56,324 nucleotides of DNA from contig JAFTHW010000018.1 in the NCBI GenBank assembly GCA_017457225.1, forward strand, positions 1-56,324, written 5' to 3'. Below the pieces are notes generated by a model. It saw only the letters and a list, made by a program, of their open reading frames with translations, ran no database searches and was not told where the DNA came from. This document shows, piece after piece, positions 45,265 through 52,919 of this stretch. This DNA comes from Clostridia bacterium. GTDB taxonomy: Bacteria; Bacillota; Clostridia; Christensenellales; Borkfalkiaceae. The position numbers and the translations under genes were made by a program. The stretch's first letter is position 1. The number at the start of each line of letters is the position of its first letter.

Positions 45265-48200
45265 TCAGATTTCAAACGTACCTTCGTAAACGGTTTTTAC
45301 ACTACCGCTCAATTCCACGTCTCCATCCGAATGATAATTAACGGTCAAATCTCCGCCGCGAAGTTTTACGGTGACGTTGGTATCCTTTTCACAATATCCC
45401 GCAAGTACCGCCGCCACGACCGCCGCGCAAGCACCCGTACCGCAAGCCCAAGTCTCGCCGCTACCGCGTTCCCATACGCGCATTTTGATCGTTACTTTGT
45501 TCACGATGCGGATAAATTCCGTGTTAATCCCCTCGGGGAAATATTTGCATTCCTCAAATTCGGGTCCAACCTTTTTCACGTCGATTGCATCCACTTTATC
45601 GCTGAAAACAACGCAATGGGGATTTCCGACGTTGACGAGCGTGATCTTATACTCCGTCCCCGCGATATTGACGGGTTTCTCAACGATTTTTTCCTCTTTC
45701 CATACGCAGGGAATCTTTTCGCCGCGAAGCTCCGCCTTGCCGAGATTGACGCTGGCGCTGTTTACTTTTCCGCCGATGGAATATACTTTCGCCGCGCAAA
45801 CACCCGTGCCCGTTTCAATCATCATTTCTTTGGTTTTTACAATCCCTTTTTCGTAGAGGTATTTCGCCGCGCAACGAATCGCGTTACCGCCCGTAGGCGC
45901 TTCCGTACCGTCCTTATTAAACACGCGGATTTTTGCGTCTGCAATCTCAGAATTCTCGATCATCGCAATCCCGTCGCCGCCGATTCCGTAATGGGGAACG
46001 GCGTAGTTGACTGCAATGGATTCGGGACAGGTGATCTTTCCGTCGCGGTTATCCAATACGATGTAGTCGTTTCCGCAAGACTGCATTTTGGTAAAGTCGA
46101 GTTTCAATTTCTCGGTACGCAAATCGTTAATGTCTACGAGCTCGGTATTGTCTTCGGTGAAACGGCTGGCGATAATATCCGCAAGCGCGTTCGCCGTATC
46201 CAACGCCGTGAGAACGGTGATTCCGAGCAGGATTGCGTGGTGATGCAATTTAATGAAGTCGTTGATAGACTCCATATCCGTCTTACCCGTATAGACTACG
46301 TAATCGATTTTTCCCTCATCCATCAATTTTATAACCGTATCGGTTGCGGAAAGTCTATCCACCACCGTACAATCGATGCCAAGGTCGTTGATTACTTTCG
46401 CCGTACCTTTTGTTGCATACAGCGTACAACCCAGATCCCCGAACTTCTTCGCAATCGTCAAAAGATCCAGCTTGTCCTGATCATTGACGGTCATATAGAC
46501 GCCGACGGGACGGTTTGCGGACGGATGGCACATTTTAAAGCCCGCGGAAACGAGCCCCTTGAACATTGCCTCTTCCATCGTTTTACCGATGCCCAATACT
46601 TCGCCCGTGGATTTCATCTGAGGACCAAGCTGCGAGTTTACGTCGTTCAATTTTTCAAAACTGAACACGGGCACTTTGACCGCCACGTAAGGCGAAGAGG
46701 GATACAAGCCTGTACCGAATCCGAGCTTTTTCAGTTTCGCCCCCACGATAATTTTCGTTGCCAACTCTACCATAGGCACTCCCGTAACTTTGGAAATATA
46801 CGGTACGGTACGGGAAGCTCTGGGGTTTACCTCGATCACGTAAAGCTGACCGCGATAGATAAGATACTGAATATTAATCAAGCCTTTCGTCTTTAATTCG
46901 AGCGCAAGCTGTGTGGAAACTTCAATGATACGCTCGAGCATCGCATCGTCTAAATTGAACTGCGGGTATACGGCGATAGAGTCACCCGAGTGAATACCCG
47001 TACGCTCAATATGCTGCATAATGCCGGGAATTAAAACGTCCGTTCCGTCGGAGATCGCGTCGACCTCTAACTCCGTACCCATTAAATATTTATCGCAAAG
47101 CACGGGGTTTTCAATACCCTGCGCCAAAATGACGTCCATATACCGACAAACGTCTTCCTGCGTGAATGCAATCGTCATATTTTGTCCGCCAATTACGTAC
47201 GAGGGACGGAGCAGGACGGGATATTCCAATTTTTCCGCCGCCGCCAACGCTTCCTCTTTCGTCATAACCGTGATCGCTTTGGGTCTGGGAATGGAGTATT
47301 TCTCCAAAAGCGCTTCAAAACGCTCTCTGTCCTCCGCGCGGTCTACGCTGTCTGCGGACGTACCGAGAATACGGATCCCGTGCGTGGAAAAATACGCGCA
47401 GAGATTGATCGCCGTCTGACCGCCGAACGTAATGATCACGCCGTAAGGTTTTTCCACGTCGAGAACGTGCTGTACGTCCTCGGGAGTCAACGGCTCGAAA
47501 TACAAACGGTCTGCCGTATCAAAGTCGGTCGATACGGTTTCGGGATTGTTATTGATAATGACGACTTCGTAGCCCAGTTCTTTGAGCGTCCATACGCAAT
47601 GTACGGACGAGTAGTCGAATTCGATACCCTGACCGATACGAATCGGACCGGAGCCGATTACAACAATTCTCTTTTTCTTCGCTTTGTCTACGAACGGTTT
47701 TGCTTCGTCGTGCGCGTGATCGTCGAACGTCGAGTAGAAATACGGCGTTTTCGCAGGGAATTCCGCCGCGCAGGTATCTACCATTTTATACGCCACTTTC
47801 TTTCTGTAAGGGATCTTCTGTCCGCTCATCGTCTCGATGTCTTTGTCCAGATATCCCAATCTCTTACCCTCTTCGTACAAAGCTCTCGTCAACTTTTGCG
47901 TAGCCAACGCCTCTTCGTAAGCGATCAGGTTTTTAAACTTATTCAAGAACCAACGGTCGATTTTGGTAATATTAAATACTTCGTCTACCGAAACGCCTTT
48001 CTTGAGCGCCGCGTAGACGACGAAAATACGTTCGTCCGTCTTTTCGGGCAATTTTGCAATCAATTCCTCTTTCGTAGAGTGAATAAATTTCTTATAGTTG
48101 AACGTGCTCGTGGAAATTTCCGCGCCGCGAACCGCTTTCATCATCGCCATTTCAAACGACGTACCGATGGACATCACTTCGCCCGTCGCTTTCATCCTCG

Positions 48201-49320
48201 TGCCCAATTCTCTCTTTGCATACAAGAATTTATCGAACGGCCACTTGGGCATTTTAACAACCAAATAATCGATGGTCGGCTCGAAACAAGCGTACGTTTT
48301 GCCCGTAACGTCGTTCACGATCTCGTCCAACGTATAACCGAGCGCAATCTTCGTAGTCACTTTTGCAATCGGGAAGCCCGTTGCCTTAGAGGCAAGCGCC
48401 GACGAACGGCTGACGCGGGGATTTACCTCAATGACCGAATACTCAAAGGAATCGGGGTTGAGCGCGAACTGTACGTTACAGCCACCCTCTATGCCGAGTT
48501 CTGTAATAATCGAAAGCGCCGCCGTGCGGAGTATATTGTATTCTTTGGTAGAAAGCGTAACCGCAGGCGCTACGACGATGGAGTCGCCTGTATGAATACC
48601 GACGGGATCGACATTCTCCATCGAACATACGGTCAAAGCGTTGCCCGCCGCGTCGCGGAGTACTTCAAATTCGATCTCTTTCCAGCCTGCGATATATTTT
48701 TCAATCAAAACCTGCGTGATCGGCGAAAGCATCAAGCCGTTGTGCGAAATCAAGCGAAGCTCCTCTTCGTTATACGCTACGCCGCCGCCCGCGCCGCCGA
48801 GCGTGTACGCAGGACGAATGATGACGGGATATTGCAAGCGGTTCGCGATATTCACGCACTCCTCTACCGTATATGCGATGTCCGAAGGTACGCAAGGCTG
48901 AGAAATCTTTTCCATCGTTTCTTTGAACAGCTCTCTGTCCTCCGAACGATCGATCGCGTCCAGCTTCGTACCGATGAGTTTTACGCCGTGACGAGCAAGA
49001 AAGCCCGATTTTGCGAGCTTACAACCCATCGTTAAACCTGTTTGTCCACCCAAAGACGCCAACAAACTGTCGGGTTTTTCTTTGATAATGATACGCTTTA
49101 AGGACTCCTCGGTCAAAGGCTCGAGATAGATTTCATCCGCAAGCGCTTTATCCGTCATAATGGTTGCGGGGTTGGAGTTGCAGAGAACAACGTTTACACC
49201 CTCACTTTTCAATACGCGGCAAGCCTGCGCGCCTGCGTAGTCGAATTCCGCAGCTTGTCCGATGACAATCGGACCGGAGCCGATTACCAATACTTTTTTA
49301 ATATCACTTCTCTTAGGCAT
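45265..49320 (-). CDS. carB: CarB-DapF fusion: carbamoyl-phosphate synthase large subunit joined to a diaminopimelate epimerase domain
   Basis: One uninterrupted frame of 1351 codons. Residues about 1-1060 are a complete CPSase large subunit: GSGPIVIGQAAEFDYAG at the start, first ATP-grasp half with EVNPRVSRSSALASKATG near 300, second half beginning GSGPIRIGQGIEFDYSSVH near 555 with EVNPRASRTVPYISKVTG near 840, and an MGS-type allosteric domain to about 1060. After a short linker, residues about 1073-1351 are a full DapF fold: KMQSCGNDYIVLD (1078 on), GIGGDG, NVGNPHCVVF, INTEFI and the second catalytic Cys in ACGTGACA. The first DapF catalytic Cys (normally MCGN) reads TGGN, so epimerase activity is doubtful. 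It overlaps carA by 8 bases. Confidence 0.95.
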   Translation of the reverse strand: MPKRSDIKKVLVIGSGPIVIGQAAEFDYAGAQACRVLKSEGVNVVLCNSNPATIMTDKALADEIYLEPLTEESLKRIIIKEKPDSLLASLGGQTGLTMGCKLAKSGFLARHGVKLIGTKLDAIDRSEDRELFKETMEKISQPCVPSDIAYTVEECVNIANRLQYPVIIRPAYTLGGAGGGVAYNEEELRLISHNGLMLSPITQVLIEKYIAGWKEIEFEVLRDAAGNALTVCSMENVDPVGIHTGDSIVVAPAVTLSTKEYNILRTAALSIITELGIEGGCNVQFALNPDSFEYSVIEVNPRVSRSSALASKATGFPIAKVTTKIALGYTLDEIVNDVTGKTYACFEPTIDYLVVKMPKWPFDKFLYAKRELGTRMKATGEVMSIGTSFEMAMMKAVRGAEISTSTFNYKKFIHSTKEELIAKLPEKTDERIFVVYAALKKGVSVDEVFNITKIDRWFLNKFKNLIAYEEALATQKLTRALYEEGKRLGYLDKDIETMSGQKIPYRKKVAYKMVDTCAAEFPAKTPYFYSTFDDHAHDEAKPFVDKAKKKRIVVIGSGPIRIGQGIEFDYSSVHCVWTLKELGYEVVIINNNPETVSTDFDTADRLYFEPLTPEDVQHVLDVEKPYGVIITFGGQTAINLCAYFSTHGIRILGTSADSVDRAEDRERFEALLEKYSIPRPKAITVMTKEEALAAAEKLEYPVLLRPSYVIGGQNMTIAFTQEDVCRYMDVILAQGIENPVLCDKYLMGTELEVDAISDGTDVLIPGIMQHIERTGIHSGDSIAVYPQFNLDDAMLERIIEVSTQLALELKTKGLINIQYLIYRGQLYVIEVNPRASRTVPYISKVTGVPMVELATKIIVGAKLKKLGFGTGLYPSSPYVAVKVPVFSFEKLNDVNSQLGPQMKSTGEVLGIGKTMEEAMFKGLVSAGFKMCHPSANRPVGVYMTVNDQDKLDLLTIAKKFGDLGCTLYATKGTAKVINDLGIDCTVVDRLSATDTVIKLMDEGKIDYVVYTGKTDMESINDFIKLHHHAILLGITVLTALDTANALADIIASRFTEDNTELVDINDLRTEKLKLDFTKMQSCGNDYIVLDNRDGKITCPESIAVNYAVPHYGIGGDGIAMIENSEIADAKIRVFNKDGTEAPTGGNAIRCAAKYLYEKGIVKTKEMMIETGTGVCAAKVYSIGGKVNSASVNLGKAELRGEKIPCVWKEEKIVEKPVNIAGTEYKITLVNVGNPHCVVFSDKVDAIDVKKVGPEFEECKYFPEGINTEFIRIVNKVTIKMRVWERGSGETWACGTGACAAVVAAVLAGYCEKDTNVTVKLRGGDLTVNYHSDGDVELSGSVKTVYEGTFEI

Positions 49321-50392
49321 TTTTCTTCTCCTTTTCCATCATCGCAAAAAACTTTTTGTAGAAAGGATTTTCTTCCATTCCCACAAAGCAGGATTCGGGC
49401 GCAAATTGGAGGGTAAAGGCATTTTGCTCCTCGTACTCGATCCCCTCGCAGGTGTTGTCGTTTACATTCACGTAGCCGATCTTGCCTTTCGTTACCGTTT
49501 CGCTGATTACGACGTAACCGTGGTTTTGCGAAGAAATATAGACTTTCCCGCATTCCAAACACTTGACGGGTTGATTGCCGCCTCTGTGCCCGAATTTCAT
49601 CTTTTTCGTATCCGCGCCAAGCGCAAGCGCAACCAACTGGTGCCCAAGCCCTACGCCGAATACAGGTTTTTTACCGAGTAGTTTCTGCACTTCTGCGATC
49701 TGTTCGCTCCATTCTTTGGGATCTCCCGGTCCGTCGCTGATCATTACGCCGTCCGCGCCCGTTGCCAAAATCTCTTCCGCCGTCGAATCCGTCGGCATTT
49801 CCACAACCTTGCAACCCAAAGATACAAGCGTATTGACGGTACTCTTTTTGCCCCCAAGATTCCAGAGCGCTACCGTATAGTTCGCCCCGTCGTTTCCATA
49901 CGTCCGACTGTTTTTTACAGCGATCGCTTTCAGCGCGTCCTTTACCGAATATTCCGTAAGTTTCGCAATCTCGTCCGCGGACAATTTTTTCTGGCTGATA
50001 CGGGCGTTCATCACTCCCTTTTCACGCAAAATTCTTGTCAATTCGCGCGTGTCTACTCCGTAAACGCCGATGACGCCTTGTTCTTTGAGATAGGCATCCA
50101 AAGACTTTTCCGAGCGGAAATTGGAGGGAATTTCGCAGTATTCGCGAACGACGAATGCGGAAACCCAAGCTTGATTGCTCTCCGCGTCCTGTTCCGCTAC
50201 GCCGTAATTGCCGACGAGAGGAAACGTCTGCGCTACGATTTGCCCGAAATTCGAGGGATCGGTCAACGTTTCGACGTATCCTACCATATTCGTAGAAACG
50301 ACCATCTCGCCCGTGATTTCGCCTTCTGCGCCAAAGCGGTAGCCTTCAAATACAGCGCCGTTTTGTAACGTTAAATAAACTTTTTTCTTCAT
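49313..50392 (-). CDS. carA: Carbamoyl-phosphate synthase small subunit with a degenerate glutaminase site
   Basis: CarA normally hydrolyses glutamine and channels ammonia to CarB. The 359-residue protein has the full two-domain layout: CPSase small-chain domain (GYVETLTDPSNFGQIV near 38, GVYGVDTRELTR near 109) and a class I amidotransferase domain (DGPGDP near 218, SQNHGYVV near 290). But the nucleophile loop, normally GxCLGHQ, reads FGVGLGHQ (Cys to Gly, codon GGG), and the FHPE motif reads FAPE (His to Ala, codon GCG); only the Glu survives. Glutaminase activity is therefore not expected. AAAGGA precedes the ATG. Expressed from the promoter at 50644-50672 through a leader with an intrinsic terminator. 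Confidence 0.93.
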   Translation of the reverse strand: MKKKVYLTLQNGAVFEGYRFGAEGEITGEMVVSTNMVGYVETLTDPSNFGQIVAQTFPLVGNYGVAEQDAESNQAWVSAFVVREYCEIPSNFRSEKSLDAYLKEQGVIGVYGVDTRELTRILREKGVMNARISQKKLSADEIAKLTEYSVKDALKAIAVKNSRTYGNDGANYTVALWNLGGKKSTVNTLVSLGCKVVEMPTDSTAEEILATGADGVMISDGPGDPKEWSEQIAEVQKLLGKKPVFGVGLGHQLVALALGADTKKMKFGHRGGNQPVKCLECGKVYISSQNHGYVVISETVTKGKIGYVNVNDNTCEGIEYEEQNAFTLQFAPESCFVGMEENPFYKKFFAMMEKEKKNA

Positions 50393-50460
50393 AAGCGTTC
50401 AATCCTTTATATTTGTGTAAAAATTTTTTTGCGTGTTAAATCGCCCAAACGGGCAAAATT

Positions 50461-50496
50461 GTAAAAAATAAGACTGATTCCGAAAATCAGTCCCCT
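50461..50496 (-). terminator. Intrinsic terminator inside the carA leader (possible attenuator)
   Basis: Perfect 8-bp stem GACTGATT/AATCAGTC (50472-50479 with 50485-50492) with a 5-base loop, followed on the minus strand by TTATTTTTTAC. It lies about 70 bases upstream of the carA start and downstream of the promoter, so transcription must read through it to express the operon. Confidence 0.75.
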
Positions 50497-50643
50497 TTTA
50501 AAAATTGAAATGCCGTTTGAAAAAACGAAAAACGGATAAAAGCGCCAATTCCGTCGGCGTTTACTCTGCGATCTGACGTTCTTTTCGCGTATTTTTCATT
50601 TATGCTTTTCAAATACATTCCATTCACCTGTCAAATTTTTAAT

Positions 50644-50672
50644 ATTATAGCACAGTCGTTTTCGTTTGTCAA
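50644..50672 (-). promoter_or_regulatory. Promoter of the carA-carB::dapF-nifS-thiI operon
   Basis: TTGACA (50667-50672), 17-base spacer, TATAAT (50644-50649) with TG in the extended -10 position. It lies between the argJ stop and carA. Confidence 0.8.
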
Positions 50673-50718
50673 CTTGAAACAGGTCGTTTCTCTATTTTTT
50701 CCAAAATTTTTCTCGTTT

Positions 50719-51939
50719 TTATTCCACCGTTTTTCTAAACAAAATCCGCCCGTATGCCATCGCCGAATAGTTCCCGCCGTTCAATCGCACGCGAACTTCC
50801 GCGAATCGATCGCCCAGCATTTTTTTCCAAGACTCCTCTGCAAACGAAAAAATCTGCCCGCCGTCGCAAAGAATGATTTCTTCCCCATCTGAGCACAGAG
50901 AAATCTGTATCTCTCCAACGTTTAATTTGGCATTCACACTCCCGATCGCACAAAGCAAGCTCTCCGCGTCTAAACGTCCTTTCGCGGTCACGCTTTTCAT
51001 TCCAATCGCTTCTATCACCCTTTTTGCTACCGCTCTTGCAGCCTGTTTAGATTTTGCGCCCGAAACGGAACAAACGACGCCCTTTTCCCCTTCCGCGCCG
51101 TTTTCTATACAGCGCAAACAGATCTCCGAAGCCAACGCGCTGAGCGCCGAACAAAATTTTCTGTATTCGGAGTCCTCTGTTTCAATTTTACAATTCCCCG
51201 CTTTTCCGTTTGCCATCATACAAACGGTGTCGTTCGGCGACGAGATCCCGTCCACCGAAAGCAAGTTAAACGTATCGTTTACAACCGTATTCAACGCCTT
51301 TTGCAGCATTTCTCTCGTAATATTCACGTCCGTCGTCAAAAAAACGAGGAACGTCGCCATATTCGGACATACGTGGCGGTTACCCTTAAAGACTCCACCT
51401 ATTTTACACGTAAAATTTCCCAACTCGAACGAATATGCGATTTCCTCCGCAACAGAATGTTCCGAGCCGAGCGTTTCCAATACGCCAGCCTCTTTTTCAG
51501 GCGTATCCCCCAAGCCCTCTACAAGAGAAGCTATTTTCTTTTCAAAAGCGGAAAAGGCAAGCCTTTCTCCGATCTTACCGGTAGAGGCAACAATCAACTC
51601 TTTAGGAGCGATTTGCGCGCGTTTCCCCACTTCTTTGCATAACGTTTCCGCCAAATTTTCGTCGAATACGTTGGCAACACCGCCGTTGAGCACAATCCCT
51701 TGTCCCAGCCCGCTTTTTAAATGTCCCTTTGACACGGTTACAGGCGCACCCACCCATTCGTTTTGGCTGTAAACACACACCGTAGGACAGCGCCGATCAG
51801 AGACGATCAAGGCAAAATCCCGCTCGCTTGCAGCGTTCTTTTTTAAACCGCAAGAAACGGCGTTTGCAAAAAATCCCGAAGGAGCGCAAACTCCTCCGGT
51901 AATTTCCGTCCATTTTCTATTCGAGCCTATTTTTTGCAC
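50719..51939 (-). CDS. argJ: Bifunctional ornithine acetyltransferase / N-acetylglutamate synthase
   Basis: Transfers acetyl from N-acetylornithine to glutamate in the cyclic arginine pathway. 406 residues. The Ntn-type precursor cleaves itself before a threonine; the site is visible as CPNMATFLVF (Ala-Thr bond near residue 198). Other marks: GGVCAPSGFFANAVSCGLK near 15, STGKIGERL near 120 (oxyanion region), VDGISSPNDTVCMMANG near 240. The start codon is GTG with GGAGG 5 bases upstream. The gene follows the thioesterase by 12 bases and precedes the carA promoter; arginine synthesis links it in pathway terms to carbamoyl phosphate, but the other arg genes are not here. Confidence 0.92.
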   Translation of the reverse strand: MQKIGSNRKWTEITGGVCAPSGFFANAVSCGLKKNAASERDFALIVSDRRCPTVCVYSQNEWVGAPVTVSKGHLKSGLGQGIVLNGGVANVFDENLAETLCKEVGKRAQIAPKELIVASTGKIGERLAFSAFEKKIASLVEGLGDTPEKEAGVLETLGSEHSVAEEIAYSFELGNFTCKIGGVFKGNRHVCPNMATFLVFLTTDVNITREMLQKALNTVVNDTFNLLSVDGISSPNDTVCMMANGKAGNCKIETEDSEYRKFCSALSALASEICLRCIENGAEGEKGVVCSVSGAKSKQAARAVAKRVIEAIGMKSVTAKGRLDAESLLCAIGSVNAKLNVGEIQISLCSDGEEIILCDGGQIFSFAEESWKKMLGDRFAEVRVRLNGGNYSAMAYGRILFRKTVE

Positions 51940-51951
51940 GTTGTCCTCCGA

Positions 51952-52698
51952 TTATTTCTCAAATACGATCTCCGAACGGACTACCGCTTCGCCCTTTTCG
52001 TTGAATCCGTGCGCCAAATAGCTCCCGTCTTCTGTCTTTTTCCGATAGAACGACAAAACGTCGTTCTCTTTCGCCTGCTTCACGTAAGCAATGGAAAACC
52101 GTTTCAGTTTTAACAAAGCAAGTTCTTCCACCGAGAAACAGTTAAAACAATAATCCGCGTAACGGGTATTGTTGACGTGCATATTATGATCGTATTCGGA
52201 ATTTGCGATCTTAATCGTGAATTTAAGCTCGCCCTCGCTAGGATCAAACGGCGAAATCTTCCATTGCGGATCTTCCAAAGCTTTCGCCGTATTATACGTA
52301 GAATAATCTTGATTATCCAACGTTTTGGACTGCATCAGTTTCCCCGTAGCGTACTCGATCATACACCATCTCGAAGACGCGCGAATCCTTTCTTCTCCGC
52401 TTTCGGATAAAAATTGATATTCTCTTCCGAACACCACGTACGTAGGCGGCGTCGGCCACGTCTTGACCTTAATCCGTTCCCCCAACGTAATCGGAGTCAA
52501 AAATTCGCAACTGATGTTGCTGACCATAAACGCGTACCCTCTCGGTTTTACGTACGAATACCCAAACCCGAGTTCGTCCGCACTGGAGCAAGCGACTTCT
52601 TGCATATACGAAAGCGCGATCGACGGCTTTAATTCGTCCTTGAAATCCACGTCGCAATATTTAATTGGAAATTCTCTAAAATGTTCGTAGTTTTTCAT
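51952..52698 (-). CDS. Acyl-ACP thioesterase
   Basis: Hydrolyses acyl-ACP to free fatty acids; 248 residues, the bacterial double-hotdog FatA/FatB-like form (PF01643). The first hotdog has YMQEVACSSADELGFGY near residue 31 and FGREYQFLSESGE near 91; the second begins with the catalytic NMHVNNTRYADYCF near 175. The start is set at the ATG 52698 (MKNYEHF); a TTG two codons upstream is possible. No ribosome-binding site is visible, and the -10 ends only 8 bases before the ATG, so the mRNA may be leaderless. It is followed by argJ, an unexpected partner. Confidence 0.88.
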   Translation of the reverse strand: MKNYEHFREFPIKYCDVDFKDELKPSIALSYMQEVACSSADELGFGYSYVKPRGYAFMVSNISCEFLTPITLGERIKVKTWPTPPTYVVFGREYQFLSESGEERIRASSRWCMIEYATGKLMQSKTLDNQDYSTYNTAKALEDPQWKISPFDPSEGELKFTIKIANSEYDHNMHVNNTRYADYCFNCFSVEELALLKLKRFSIAYVKQAKENDVLSFYRKKTEDGSYLAHGFNEKGEAVVRSEIVFEK

Positions 52699-52706
52699 CG
52701 TCAATC

Positions 52707-52735
52707 AGTATATCACTTTCTTTAAAAAAAGTCAA
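52707..52735 (-). promoter_or_regulatory. Promoter of the thioesterase-argJ unit
   Basis: TTGACT (52730-52735), 17-base spacer, TATACT (52707-52712). Only 8 bases separate the -10 from the ATG, so the predicted 5' leader is 0-3 bases. Confidence 0.65.
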
Positions 52736-52797
52736 TAAACCTATCTTATTTTTTATAAAAAATTTGTCTTTTTTTATATATTTTTATTGGCAAGCTA

Positions 52798-52826
52798 TTG
52801 ACAAGTTTACTTATTTATGATATAAT
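52798..52826 (+). promoter_or_regulatory. Promoter of the PadR coiled-coil gene
   Basis: TTGACA (52798-52803), 17-base spacer, TATAAT (52821-52826) with TG ahead of the -10: a near-perfect strong promoter. Transcription should begin near 52833, giving a leader of about 87 bases. Confidence 0.8.
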
Positions 52827-52863
52827 ACTTTATGTAATAGAAATCCTTTAAAATAAAGGGTTG

Positions 52864-52896
52864 TTTGCCTGACAAAGCAGTACTTTGTCTGACAAA
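52864..52896 (+). promoter_or_regulatory. Two spaced palindromes in the PadR gene leader, candidate operator
   Basis: TTTGCCTGACAAA (52864-52876, one mismatch to perfect symmetry) and TTTGTCTGACAAA (52884-52896, symmetric about its centre) have centres exactly 20 bases apart, about two helical turns. They sit between the expected transcription start and the AAAGGAG ribosome site. Autoregulation by the PadR domain is the natural guess, since PadR proteins bind paired dyads in their own promoters. A small CCTTTA/TAAAGG hairpin precedes them. Confidence 0.55.
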
Positions 52897-52919
52897 AAAT
52901 ACACAAAGGAGAACGAAGA

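Larger units (their letters stand above)
50393..50718 (-). other. carA leader and upstream region, no gene
   Basis: About 325 bases without a credible gene. It holds the carA promoter, a predicted leader of about 245 bases, an intrinsic terminator at 50461-50496, a GCCC/GGGC hairpin at 50443-50454 between it and the ribosome site, and an upstream CGCC/GGCG stem near 50543-50562. I do not recognise a PyrR site, T-box or known riboswitch. Confidence 0.65.

Noticed and set aside
47182-49035. A 617-codon and a 521-codon frame opposite carB
   Set aside because: Both are antisense shadows with arginine- and histidine-rich composition typical of reverse frames; carB is intact on the other strand.
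45265-49320. The CarB-DapF junction as a lost stop between two overlapping genes
   Set aside because: No ribosome-binding site is visible before the DapF part, the linker is in frame, and both parts are full length, so a true fusion is the better reading, though reads should confirm it.
50562-50599. A short leader peptide ahead of the carA terminator
   Set aside because: No ribosome site and no consistent short frame with a stop in the right place; attenuation by leader translation is not supported.
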